Shown here: positions 10,791-21,089 of the stretch, piece after piece
Numbering within the stretch: the stretch's first letter is position 1
Layout: each line of letters begins with the position of its first letter
NCBI GenBank assembly: GCA_031761405.1
Contig: JASEVX010000003.1
Coordinates: 146,893,527-146,957,526 of the forward strand
Direction of reading: 5' to 3'
DNA: 64,000 nucleotides
Source of the DNA: Serripes groenlandicus
Lineage: Eukaryota > Mollusca > Bivalvia > Cardiida > Cardiidae
Position numbers and translations under genes: made by a program
Notes under the pieces: generated by a model
Seen by the model: the letters and a program-made list of their open reading frames with translations, nothing else
Database searches by the model: none
What the model was told of the DNA's origin: nothing

Positions 10791-13479
10791 ACTGCGTCAA
10801 ATTCAAGAACGTAAAACCCGCTATCAAAATGCTGAGATTAGCGTCGTTTTTTTTATGCGCAGTTATTATCGGAGGATATTTCGGAAAGTGATGCATTAAC
10901 AGGGTATGGATTTTGTGAATTATTTGATTTCGTTTAAGATCTAGACCTATACATGCCTTTTACATTTACATTAAATGAATTCGTTAAAATAACACATAAA
11001 ATAACAGTGACATGTGTATATCCGCTTGTGCTTTTCTCACTGAAACGTTTCATTTCAGGCATGTTATAGGTTACTACGTCCGGACGAGGTACGCCATTAC
11101 TAGCTGCTGCCTTTTGTAAGTAACACACTGCATCTTATAAAGCTTACCTCTCTAATTATCTTAAAATTGCATTTCAACCTTATTGCCAGCACGTATTTAC
11201 TAGTGTACCACGGCTGCAGCATGAAGCGATATGGCATTTTTGTTTGACTTTCTTTTCGCTTCATTAAGAATATCAAGCAGTAATAAGACGGACCTGATTT
11301 ATATATTAGATATAAATATAATGGCTCTGAAGGTTCACCAACTGACGCACAAGATACGTCTGATTTTACAAACATTAAATAAAGCTTTTGCGCGTTGGTT
11401 GATGTATAGATATGTTCAGATTGTTATTTCTTTCATTTTTATTTCGATATTTTTATCTGATCTGAGCTAATGGTAGAAAAATAGTATGATGTAAACATGC
11501 TGATTTCACTACAGATAAAACGGACTTAAGTGTTAAGAACATTGTCAATGTCTCATCCCGTTTCAATACAGTTGCTTGTTTGCTGAATTTTCTACGCGTT
11601 TGTATGAACGTATTACACGTTTGTTTGAACAAACTTTTTGATCATTAAAATGCGGTCACTGTGCTTCATGTGTGATACTGTGATACCCAAAATAAGATAT
11701 CAATGTGTATCAATCTTAGAGTCACAGTTCCTCTTCGTGAAAAAACAAACAAAGAACAGAATAAAAATTACCTCTGAAAGATAAGAATCCTCAAATGGAA
11801 ATAATTGCAGTATTTAAATTAGTCTTTATGTTTCAAACTAAAGGATGTTAAAGATACAAGACCTTCAAGTTAGTAATGGTGACAGGTAAATGTAAGTTTC
11901 TTTAAAGAGATGAAATACGCTGCAATATTACATAAGAAAGATTATATTATATGGTTCCAATTCTGTTGTATATGGATGCTCTTTGGGGGTAATTTTCAAT
12001 ATTTCATAATGCATATCCATTTCTTTGAAAGAAATTCACAATGAGCTGCCGGTGTGAATCTTCTGGAATGACTAAAATTAGATAGTGATTTACAAGGTAT
12101 AGTGTACATACGCGGTAGAAAATATCAAACAAAAAGTGCCTTATTAATTCTAATCTAAAAAACACATGACTTTTATGTCGACGCGACATACATTGATTAT
12201 GGTTACTTGCTCCGCGAAAACCAATCGTAGGGTATTTGCAATCAGGCTAGATACAGCGAATGCTCAGGCTTACATTTCGTTTAGACTTGTTTGAGTCAAG
12301 AATTGTCTGACAAACATTATTGATTTAGATTAGACTTCATGGTTGCGCAAGCAAATCATTTTGTATATTTGTCAACCATAATATTGCCTTTGCTGAATCT
12401 TTGATCAGACAGTTTTTAAAAATGATAAACCATGCGAATGCAAGTGTTCTTAATATATTCTGTGTATTACACAAAACGACAAACTATCCTTTGAATGAAG
12501 ACAATTATATTATACCGTTCTTTTTATCGATACGCATGAGGCAACTCAAAATTAGACATGAAACAGTAATTTTGTAAAAAAATGTCGTACTTTGTATTAT
12601 TGATACACAGTGGATGGAGACATAGGCCTGACGTTGCGTACCGCTCATCTCTGAAACAGCTTTGCGACGCCGACTGGAAAGATGATGGCACTGGAAACTG
12701 TAGAATACGTAAGGGACATTTTTACCATGTACTATTATATTTGTCTCTCTATGAATTGCAATTTAACTCGTGTATAGTTGCAGAAGTGAATATAGAAATA
12801 TTTTTCCAAAAAGAAAAGATCCCCACCATAAAAAATCAAATTATTGTTGGTCTTGTGAAAATTAATATCATTCGGTCCACATAGTACTTTTTTAGTGATC
12901 ATATTACACAATAGCTCTATGGAGATCCCAGCAGGAACATTCATTACAGTAACAGTGTCTTCCTATTTATTGACTGTATTGAACTAACTGATGCATTCAG
13001 AGTATGCAATATATTAAAACAATATATTAATATTTACAATTATAACAGTAAACTTAGAAGTGTAATCTACCAAAACAGTTGTGTTTTTAATGATTTTCTG
13101 GTTATTCATCTCCAGTATTATACTTTACGTTTAGTGACTGTTAAACAAAATGGATTGCAAGCTTCTATTTTGACTGCAAATCTGTATATAAATGAACAGA
13201 TTTATATAAAAACGCCTAAACCAAAAACAATGTTATAATGTACAAAATAGTTTTGCATCTCCAAAACAGAGGGCAAGCGTGAACTATGTAGCATATGTGT
13301 AACCGCTTATATCGGAGATAATTTAATCAAAAGCATGACTGAAACTGCTAGGAGTTAACACTGTAAATGAAACTTATCAAGAAAGGACATTTGTTATGAT
13401 ATTAAATCTTTCAACAGTTTTTACGAGGACCAGCAAAGTAACATTCCCGTAAAGTTTGGTTGATATCAGTCCAAGGTTT

Positions 13480-14745
13480 AGGAGGAGATTTTGTTTTAAG
13501 CTAAAAGTTCATGTGACCCCTATTCGGATGCAGCATGGCAGATATTTTTTCAAACCAACCAATATGTCTTGAACAAATTAAGAAGATGGTCACTTAAGGA
13601 TGATATTCGCTAAGTTACAAATGTATCCTGAAATCAGACAAAAACTTGAATAGAAAAGGAATTATTAAGTTTTGTCATTTTGCCCTTTTTTCTGATGCCG
13701 TCTGGCTGCCATGTTTTACAACCAATCAATACGGCTTAGACAAATCTTGTAGAGGGTCACTCAAGGAACATTTGCACTAAATTATCTTGGAATCTGACGA
13801 AGAAGAATTTTACAGTTTAGGCATTTTACTCCCTTCCTCCTGCCGCAGCAACAAAAGTTGTGTTTAGAATTTATATCTTTGAACATATTTAAAAGAGGAC
13901 CACCAAAGAAACTTTGCTGTGAAGTTTTGTTGAAATTTGCCCAAATGATTAGGTTGAGTTGTTATTTGAAACTAAAAGTTCAATTTACCCCTTGTTTGAT
14001 GCCGCATTGTATCTATGTCTTTCAACCAATCAGTATGGCTTAAAGAATTATGAAGAGGGTCACTGAGGGAACGAAAAGTACAAGCACTTTCATAAGAATC
14101 GAGTTTTAAAATGTTGTGATTTTGCACTTTTCTGATGCCGCCTCGCGGTTCTTTTAACCAATTAATATGACTTAGGGACATTTCTACTGAATAACATCGG
14201 AATCGGACATGCGGATTTACAGGAGAAGATTGTTACATATTGGGCATTTTAATCCCTTTCTCATATACCGCACAAACAAGAGTTCAACATATATCTGTGA
14301 ACATAATTAAGAAAAGGACCGCCGAAAGAACACTCCTTGTTGTTTTCTCCAGTGGACTAGTATGAGATGTCATTTGAAGCTTAACGTTCAATTCCCCCCC
14401 CCCCCCCCCCCCCCCCCTTTCAGATTCCACCTGGTTTCTACGACTTTCATCCAAACAATAACACTTAAAACATGTAGAGGGTTATTGAATGAACAGCTCT
14501 GCTAAATTTTCTTGAAATGAGACAAGCACTTTCATAATAATGTATTTTTAAAGTTTTGTCATTTTTGCCCCTTTTCTTATGCCGCCTGATTGCCGTGTTT
14601 AATAGTCAAATCAATATGATTGTATTTGTAGAGAGTTATCCAATGATAACATTATATTGGTATCAGATAATCTAATTCAGAGGAAAGTATTCTTAAAAAT
14701 TAGGCAAATTTCAGCCTTTCTGATGCCGCACCAAATTCTCCGTAG
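13480..14745 (+). repeat. Degenerate ~170-210 bp tandem repeat, copy A intron 3
   Basis: Each unit carries TTCTGATGCCGCCTGG, then TTTCAACCAATCAATATGGC, then AGAGGGTCACTCAAGGAACA, then AAATCAGACAAGC. At least five decayed units lie in the intron before exon 4. The units are the same family, in opposite orientation, as the core of the 50112-50886 element and as blocks near 25.5, 31.9, 37.4, 45.8 and 54.2 kb. Confidence 0.8.
14394..14417. repeat. Poly-C run, 24 C
   Basis: The paralogous site in copy B (about 55115-55137) is an interrupted C-rich stretch, CCTCCGACCCCACCCCTCCCCC. The pure run therefore arose, or was restored, in copy A after duplication. Confidence 0.85.
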
Positions 14746-14754
14746 AAAATAGAT

Positions 14755-14972
14755 CTACCAAGCAATTTCTTCTTTTGCCATTATATTTCCAAAAGTTGTC
14801 TGCTGCAGGGGCGTCAAAAAGGGTCTCTGTGTGGTTAAGGGTTGATATCTCAGGTTTATTATTCTGAATATTTCAGAATAGCATGGAAAATATTGTTGCG
14901 ACATGAGATATTGCTCTGTCTCCTTTTGCCACAATGTTTTCAAAAGGTGTCTGCTGCAAATGCATCTGCAAG
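14755..14972. mobile_element. Foldback element copy (A)
   Basis: Shares CTTTTGCCATTATATTTCC and GTTGTCTGCTGCAGG with its partner at 55465-55700 in copy B. It predates the segmental duplication. It ends with TTTTGCCACAATGTTTTC and GTGTCTGCTGCAAATGCATC. Confidence 0.75.
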
Positions 14973-15122
14973 TGTTAAAAACTGCTATTAAAATATCATA
15001 AACAAATGTACTTTGTAAGAAGAAATATATGTTGCTCAAATATTTCTGTTACAAGATGGAAAACAGGGTTACAATTTACAAGGGGTAATTTGATCAGGCA
15101 GTCGTACACTCTTGAGTATTTG

Positions 15123-15127
<5 letters not shown>

Positions 15128-15175
<48 letters not shown>
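15128..15175. repeat. Poly-G run, 48 G
   Basis: Copy B has GAAGGGGAGGGGTACATAG at the same site, so the run replaced an interrupted 9-bp purine stretch. It sits about 300 bp upstream of exon 4. Confidence 0.9.
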
Positions 15176-15177
<2 letters not shown>

Positions 15178-15641
15178 TAGTGATATCCTTATCCTTTATT
15201 ACACTAAAATAGGAAATGTATATATTCAGAGACTTGTAGTTTTATTTTGTTACTTAGAAGAAGTATTTTTTTTACTTATTTGACTTTTGCTTATGTTTGC
15301 ATTCGTAATTCAGTCAAGATGCACTATTTTTCTGGCGCACTGAATTGATAGAAATGGTGTTCTCTGTTATTTAAATCACGTGGCTTCAAAAGTTCAACTG
15401 CCACTATGGTAGCCTTGCTATCGAAATTCTACCAATCAAAATGATGAAAACCAATATACCTTGTTTTACAGCCGTGTGCATAACCCCTTGTTATAATGGT
15501 GGAACTTGCGTGTCTCCGAACACTTGCAGCTGCCTAAGTGCATATAAAGGAAGCCACTGTGCATACCCGGTGTTAAAGGAAAAATAACAAAACCAATCAA
15601 TGATACTAGATTTTGGATTTTCTTTTGTAATGACTGAAAAC

Positions 15642-15647
15642 ATTAAA
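15642..15647 (+). terminator. Polyadenylation signal ATTAAA, copy A
   Basis: ATTAAA 55 bp after the stop codon, followed by a GT-rich stretch (GTGTTGCAATAATGTTAGTGTTGTTG). Conserved in copy B. Confidence 0.55.
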
Positions 15648-15924
15648 AACAAGTGTTGCAATAATGTTAGTGTTGTTGCTTTTATTTAAATAATTATCGT
15701 ATCTTTCTTCATGTTTTGTTTCGTTTGTTTGTATGGATTTTTTTTTCAACGTTTACACAAATTGTTCAGTTCTATCACGGCGATTCATTTAACTCCGCAT
15801 TCAACAATTCGTCAGTCATATCACAACGTTTCCTGGTTTATTAACGAGTTCTACTGGTGCCTCTGTCCTTGTACTAGCGACTCGAGTTTAGTCGAGTGAT
15901 AAAACAACAACCCTGAACGCCAAG

Positions 15925-15994
15925 TAGAGTTAGACATAACTGCCATTGTGAAAGTCTTTGAAAAGACCAGGGTTTTGATCCCGCGCACTCTCAC
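15925..15994 (+). mobile_element. tRNA-like SINE head fragment
   Basis: TAGAGTTAGACATAACTGCC resembles a degenerate box A, and CCAGGGTTTTGATCCCGCGC a box B, at about 45 bp spacing. It is absent from copy B, where the minisatellite begins directly after CAACAATTCGTAGACCC, so it is an insertion in A at the array edge. Confidence 0.4.
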
Positions 15995-16372
15995 ACCAGA
16001 GGTAGACCCATCCACCACTACACCACCGAGGTAGACCAATCTACCACTACATCACCGAGGTAGACCCATCCACCACTACACCACCGAGGTAGACCCATAC
16101 ACCACTACACCATCGAGGTAGACCCATCCACCACTACACCACCGAGGTAGACCAATCCACCACACTGGTAGACCCATCCACCACTACACCACCGGTGTAG
16201 ACCCATCCACCACTACACCACCGAGGTAGACCCATCCACCACTACACCACCGAGGTAGACCCATCCACCACTACACCACCGAGGTAGACCCATCCACCAC
16301 TACACCACCGAGGTAGACCCATCCACCACTACACCACCGAGGTAGACACATACACCACTACACCACCGAGGC
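15995..16372. repeat. 29-bp minisatellite, ~13 copies (copy A)
   Basis: Unit CACCGAGGTAGACCCATCC plus ACCACTACAC, exact period 29 bp. Located about 400 bp downstream of exon 4. The homologous array in copy B has about 46 units. Confidence 0.95.
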
Positions 16373-16517
16373 AGTAGTTTTTGTATAAGTTAGCAACGGG
16401 CAATATTTAAAACTTAAACTTAAGTATTGCATAAAAGGTGTGCGCTTTGTTTGTGAGCCATGCACAAAAGTAAATAATATCATTTAAGGTTCACGAACTG
16501 TGTATTTAGTATTCTAA

Positions 16518-17460
16518 CATGACGTTGTTTTCCTTGCCTATAGAGAGCGAAGAAAATAACCGTTGATTATTCGTCAATAACCAATGGAAATGCACTACTT
16601 TTCCCATTGGCTTTTCCAGTTATCCCCACGTATAAGCCTGTCATTCAACGTCACGTGATGTAAAGAAACATACATGTATAGTATACTACGTCGTCTGCAA
16701 TGGCAGACTCGATAAATCTACCGTACATGCCACCTATTTGGGATATTTGTACAGCTTGGCGCTTAGATGGGCAATGGAGAATTATTAAACATGTCTCTGA
16801 CGGACTTGAGAGAAAATGCGTATTATAATCAATGGACCCTACTAAGCAGGTGGCCACAATATTTACCTTTGAAATAACAGAGCTATCCAGCTGCACTTAT
16901 GCAGAAATAAATGACTTTTTGATGAGTGTTTCTGGGCTAAGTCAGGAGGACTTGGCAGATCTGGATGAATCATTTGACATAGAAAACCTCCCTGATGATA
17001 CCTTGATTCAAGAAAATGCCCGTTTGTATGAAAATATGTATAGTAATGGAAAAGCGCTTCAAAAGTGTATCTGACATCAACCATCTGATGGCACAAAACT
17101 CAGAAAATGGCACTGAGAAACAGACAAAATGGGCTGCTTAAAGGTAGATATGTTTTTAACAGTTTTAGGCTGACCATGAAAAACGTTGAAAACTGACAGA
17201 TTCTTGAATTTCAGATTTAGATCTTTGTTTGGATTATTTTCATAGACATAGAAATAACAAAATGTATGTTGTAAAAATACACAAGAAACCGCTGAAGACA
17301 CTGTCACAGTATGGCCGGATTGTCGCAATTTGACCTTGACTGACAATAACAAGGTCGAAGTTACTTTATTCGCCAATAAACCACGGTTTTTGATAGTTCA
17401 TTTCGATTCTAACATTACCCAACACCTTAACAAAGGGAAATAAATGCACTATTTAGCAAA
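16518..17460 (+). mobile_element. Left part of a TIR element with two small frames
   Basis: Begins with the inverted-repeat end TTCTAACATGACGTTGT. Two consecutive open frames lie on the plus strand: 16700-16828 (42 codons, starting MADSINLPYMPPIW) and 16832-17074 (80 codons, acidic, containing SGLSQEDLADLDESFDIENL). They match nothing I recognise. They may be host-derived or remnants of an element protein. The segment ends with AATAAACCACGGTTTTTGAT and CGATTCTAACAT at about 17362-17412. Confidence 0.4.
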
Positions 17461-17667
17461 CTAGTACCCCTTTTCATTGCCGAGATTTTGCCTCAACCAG
17501 AAACTTTAACCAAATGTTGACGGACAGACAGACAGACGAACATCGCCAATCTATAGACTGAATTGCAAGAGCTGATCACTTAAAATGAAAGTGTGCGGTT
17601 AAAATTTCCCAAAATGTTAAACTTTTTCACAGTTAGCCACTTTCAAATGTGTGCATCATATAGAGAA

Positions 17668-17850
17668 TTGCTGGTACTCGACGGTACAACGTATAGCTGA
17701 GTACCTTTGTCCTCACGGAGGGAAGCTACAAAACCGGTTTTGTATACGCACGGGATGTATGTGCGATAGCTATTTATAGCTTGGGCGTTTCGAGAACTCA
17801 CTTCTAGCGAGACAATCGACAGAGGCAGTCGCATTTCTAAGATTTAAAAT
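17668..17850 (+). repeat. A1 split direct repeat
   Basis: 183 bp from TTGCTGGTACTCGACGGTAC to TTCTAAGATTTAAAAT. It is repeated as A2 at 22243-24185, where it is interrupted near its middle. The ATG of the first coding exon lies 2 bp after it. Confidence 0.9.
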
Positions 17851-17851
17851 C

Positions 17852-18158
17852 ATGGAAGATGATCCGAATTCAAGTGGTAGCATCCAACAACTGATAGACG
17901 AAAGACTTAGAGTATCACTCCAGACGCATAAAGCGGAGATTATAGCCAGCATGGAAAGCGTCTTTGAAAAGATAAGTGGGACTTCTAATTGTCATCAATT
18001 ATCACAGATTAGCAACATAATTAGTGGGCATTCGTTTAAAGGAAAATCTAATGAAGAGCAGTTCAAATTCAATTCGAAAGTCAATGTTGCTCTAGAAGAG
18101 GCTGATCATTCGCTGCAAGTTGACAAACAATTTGAATGTCGACAAAAGATAGCAGAAG
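17852..18158 (+). CDS. Gag-like N-terminal exon of the retrotransposon
   Basis: Opens with ATG directly after A1 and codes for 102 residues plus one base. The start is acidic with a predicted helical stretch (IQQLIDERLRVSLQ) and a HQLSQISNIIS segment. It joins through an intron of 194 bp (18159-18352; donor G|GTAAATTT, acceptor AAATTTCAG) to a frame that continues AKTLVAYRQKLIKLADSSE. The joined frame is correct in phase. Without splicing the frame ends after four more residues. The splice is inferred from signals and frame only. Confidence 0.65.
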
Positions 18159-18352
18159 GTAAATTTTACTAAAAGATATTCATTACTTCAGTAATATATA
18201 TAAACATATATATTTTAAATTTATTGATTTAATGGCAGTGCTCCTACCGCGTAGGCATTATGAAAGTTGCCAACGTTATTGATTATGTTGTCGGTACTAG
18301 TGACACGATTTAAATATAGTATTTGTGAAAGAATTTTTGTTTTAAATTTCAG

Positions 18353-18491
18353 CCAAGACTTTAGTGGCGTACAGACAGAAATTGATAAAATTGGCGGATT
18401 CTTCGGAATTAGGATGGCGGGTGGTAACTGAGTATGAGGCCAACCCTCTTGCCAGTGACTCCGATGATGAGAAACGCATGTACAAGGCAAA
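18353..18491 (+). pseudogene. Gag segment disrupted by a 101-bp tandem duplication
   Basis: Bases from TTGGCGGATTCTTCGG (18391) to GTACAAGGC (18488) are repeated from 18492 with an offset of 101 bp. As 101 is not a multiple of 3, the frame entering from the upstream exon is shifted at the junction and stops within about seven codons. The second copy carries the correct frame into the RT. The repeated part encodes LADSSELGWR, EYEANPLASDSDDEKRM, a conserved piece seen in related DIRS-order Gag proteins. Confidence 0.85.
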
Positions 18492-21056
18492 TTGGCGGAT
18501 TCTTCGGAATTAGGATGGCGGGTGGTAACTGAGTATGAGGCCAACCCTCTTGCCAGTGACTCCGATGATGAGAAACGCATGTACAAGGCTGAGGCTAGAG
18601 CTTCCAAAAAGATAAAAGCTGAAAAGACGAAGAAAGGCCGGACATCACATGCTTGGCCATATCGGAAAGGGGCTAACAATGCATCAACGACGTCGACGCC
18701 GTCTCCTGCACAATCTACCGGCAGACCGGGGCTTTGTTTTGATTGTGGTAAACCAGGCCATTGGAGGGGCTCGCCTGATTGTCAGGCGAATGCATCGAAA
18801 AATAAGATAAGTATAAATACGTCGGCAATTATTCAGAATAATGTAGGACGGTCTTTAGCAAGTGTTGTACATTGTGTGGAAAAGACGGAAAATGGTGAAT
18901 TAAAAGTAATAACACCAGTTGGCAGGCTAAAGGCTAAATTAGAAAAGTGGAAAGAAGCCACTGATAGTGTATTTATACATGATACTGTTGAAAACGGTTA
19001 CAAGTTACCTTTAAAAATGGTACCAGAAAGAGTAATTTTAAAGAATAATAAATCTGCTAGAGAAAATATGAGTTTCGTTCATGACGAAATAAGTAATTTG
19101 TTAAAAACGAGTGTAGTTACAGAGGTGATAACTCCTCCTCATGTTGTAAACCCTTTGACCGTGGCATATAATAAAAAGGGTAAACCTAGACTGGTTCTTG
19201 ATTGCAGACACATAAATGAGTATCTCCATCTTTTCAAAGTCAAATTTGAAGATATTAAAGTCGCGGAATGCATGTTTGATAATAGATCATTTTTGTATAC
19301 TTTCGATTTGAAAGGAGCGTATCATCATATTGATATATACCAGGCGCATAGAACTTTTCTTGGCTTTAGTTGTAAATACAACGATAAAACGAGGTATTTC
19401 ATTTTCAATTCTCTTCCGTTCGGTATAAAAACGGCAGGTCATATATTTACAAAAGTTATGAGGGTTGTGGTGAAGTTCTTAATGAGCAAAGGTCATAAAG
19501 TCATTATGTTTTTAGATGACGGAATAGGCGGAGATGCTAGCTATGAAAAAGCTATTTGGTCCAGTGAGTTTACAAAGCAAACGTTACTCGCATTTGGTTT
19601 TTTGTTGGCTCATGAGAAGTGTCATTGGATACCTATACTGAGGGTCACATGGTTAGGTCATGATTTAGACATGCACAATAATCGGCTATATATTGCCAAA
19701 GACAGGATAGAAAGGCTTCATGGCAAAGTAAAGATCCTTTTGAAGGAGATCAAGTTCAAAACTATGTTTCTCATTCATGTTAAATATCTGGCGAACTTAA
19801 TCGGTCAGATTGTATCTATGCAAAGTGTTTTTTGTGGAAAGACCAGATTGATGACTAGGTATATGTACAAATGTATTGATTCAAGAGCTAGCTGGAACGC
19901 CCCAGTAAGAATTACAACTGAAGTAATTACTGAGCTAACGTTCTGGAACACAAATTTGGTCAGTCTAAATGAGCGTGGAAAACCCATCAAAGATGGTCGG
20001 TTATGCAGTTATAGCCTATTTTCAGATGCCAGTGGGACAGGTTATGGTGGTTATGTAGAATATTTACCCACTGGGTGCATAAACCTCAAGGAAAATTTCC
20101 AATTACCATTTTTAAGTATAAATGAGTACGAGTCATCGAATGATGTGAGGCAAAGATCCCCGGAAGTGGATTGTGAGACAAATTGTCTGGTCCCGGAAGT
20201 GACCGAAACTCGTGATATCGAGTATGATTTAGGAATCCCGGATGTGGGTTCTTTGGAAGAAATGTTGTTCCCGGAAGCGGATTTGGAGTTCGACTCTGAA
20301 ATGGTCGGTTTATGGTCATTTTCTGAGCACGACGAAAGTTCGACTTGGAGAGAAGCGGAATCAATATACCGCATCGTTAGTTCGTATGCGAACGTTTTAC
20401 AGAATTCCTTAGTCAAGGTATATTGCGACAATAAAAATGTTATTTCAGTTCTGCTTAATGGCAGTCGTATTTCTGCAATTCAAAATATTGCTGTAAACTT
20501 GAATGTTGTATGTGATAAAGAAAACATTGTGCTTTTTCCTGAATGGATTCCAAGGCGCGAAAACGTCAAAGCCGATTACCTTAGTAGGTGTTATGATTGC
20601 GATGATTGGACAATCGCCGATACTGTTTATAACAGTTTAGATGGAAAATGGGGTTCCCATTCAATTGATAGATTTGCTTCCCATTGGAATACTAAATGTA
20701 TCAGGTTTAATTCAAGATGGTGGGTACCAGGAACAGAGGCTGTTGATTGTTTTCAGCAATCGTGGAGTAACGATAGAAATTGGCTGGTTCCTCCCCCAAG
20801 ATTAATTTCAAAATGTATTGGAAAGATTATCAGAGAAAGGGCTAACAGTACTTTGATAGTACCGAAATGGAAGAGTGCGCCATTTTGGCCACAACTAGTT
20901 AATGAGAACGGAGAATTCAAGCTATTGGTGAAAGATTTTGTAAATCTAGGTCGAAAAAACATCATATCTGCAGGTTTAGGAAATAACGGTTGTTTTGCTA
21001 AAACCCCATTGACATTTGATATGTTGGATTTGAATTTGGGGTTTGAAGATATTTAA
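18492..21056 (+). CDS. Gag zinc knuckle - reverse transcriptase - RNase H - methyltransferase-like polyprotein
   Basis: 854 codons, open throughout. Rough residue positions: conserved Gag tail 1-50; zinc knuckle C82-x2-C85-x4-H90-x6-C97; RT fingers and palm with KPRLVLDCRHINEYL (~235), FDLKGAYHHIDI (~275), SLPFGIKTAG (~310) and catalytic FLDDG with D342-D343; RNase H with SDASGTGYGG (~511), REAES (~620), YCDNKN (~643) and KADYLSR (~693); then IDRFAS, RFNSR, PGTEAVD, WLVPPP and SAPFWP (720-800). The last part resembles the Dam-type methyltransferase domain of DIRS/PAT elements, but the NPPY-type motif is VPPP, so activity is doubtful. The true start is in the upstream exon; 18492 is only where the frame opens. 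Confidence 0.85.
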   Translation: MADSSELGWRVVTEYEANPLASDSDDEKRMYKAEARASKKIKAEKTKKGRTSHAWPYRKGANNASTTSTPSPAQSTGRPGLCFDCGKPGHWRGSPDCQANASKNKISINTSAIIQNNVGRSLASVVHCVEKTENGELKVITPVGRLKAKLEKWKEATDSVFIHDTVENGYKLPLKMVPERVILKNNKSARENMSFVHDEISNLLKTSVVTEVITPPHVVNPLTVAYNKKGKPRLVLDCRHINEYLHLFKVKFEDIKVAECMFDNRSFLYTFDLKGAYHHIDIYQAHRTFLGFSCKYNDKTRYFIFNSLPFGIKTAGHIFTKVMRVVVKFLMSKGHKVIMFLDDGIGGDASYEKAIWSSEFTKQTLLAFGFLLAHEKCHWIPILRVTWLGHDLDMHNNRLYIAKDRIERLHGKVKILLKEIKFKTMFLIHVKYLANLIGQIVSMQSVFCGKTRLMTRYMYKCIDSRASWNAPVRITTEVITELTFWNTNLVSLNERGKPIKDGRLCSYSLFSDASGTGYGGYVEYLPTGCINLKENFQLPFLSINEYESSNDVRQRSPEVDCETNCLVPEVTETRDIEYDLGIPDVGSLEEMLFPEADLEFDSEMVGLWSFSEHDESSTWREAESIYRIVSSYANVLQNSLVKVYCDNKNVISVLLNGSRISAIQNIAVNLNVVCDKENIVLFPEWIPRRENVKADYLSRCYDCDDWTIADTVYNSLDGKWGSHSIDRFASHWNTKCIRFNSRWWVPGTEAVDCFQQSWSNDRNWLVPPPRLISKCIGKIIRERANSTLIVPKWKSAPFWPQLVNENGEFKLLVKDFVNLGRKNIISAGLGNNGCFAKTPLTFDMLDLNLGFEDI

Positions 21057-21089
21057 TTAGCCATTATTTATATTGTAACAGGTATTGGT

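Larger units (their letters stand above)
10829..15587 (+). pseudogene. EGF-like secreted protein paralogue, copy A, exon 1 broken
   Basis: Four exons correspond one to one with copy B: 10829-10903, 11059-11115, 12611-12708 and 15472-15587, all with GT/AG borders and the same intron phases (2, 2, 1). Exon 1 lacks 5 bp within the signal-peptide coding part (GGATATTTCGGAAAG versus GGATATTTCGTCTCGGAAAG in B). The frame therefore reaches TGA after 20 residues and cannot reach exon 2. Exon 2 is one codon shorter. Exons 2-4 remain open and keep all ten mature cysteines, including the EGF pattern C-x3-C-x5-C-x5-C-x-C-x8-C. I read it as a recent pseudogene. An undetected upstream start or an assembly error could restore it. 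Confidence 0.8.
9440..16517 (+). repeat. Segmental duplication, copy A (left part)
   Basis: Matches copy B from 47356 onwards in the same orientation. The joint starts at TATATATGCACAGGGCCGAC (A) versus TATATATTCACAGGGCCGAC (B). It covers the EGF-protein pseudogene, its introns and the 29-bp minisatellite. The pairing is broken by insertions or deletions: B lacks A 9745-10020 and most of 11163-11565; A lacks B 47772-49325, 49900-51370, 52065-52498 and 55719-56459. Pairing resumes beyond the nested insertion at 28430-28845. Confidence 0.9.

Noticed and set aside
12582..12884. 100-codon frame taken as a gene (and its partner at 53421-53705)
   Set aside because: It is exon 3 of the EGF-protein gene read through into the intron on both sides; only 12611-12708 and 53450-53547 are exon.
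14996..15212. Poly-proline and poly-glycine frames
   Set aside because: Direct translation of the 48-bp G run on each strand.
20051..20431. Antisense frames of 92-126 codons within the RT gene
   Set aside because: Shadows of the sense coding frame; no motif of their own.
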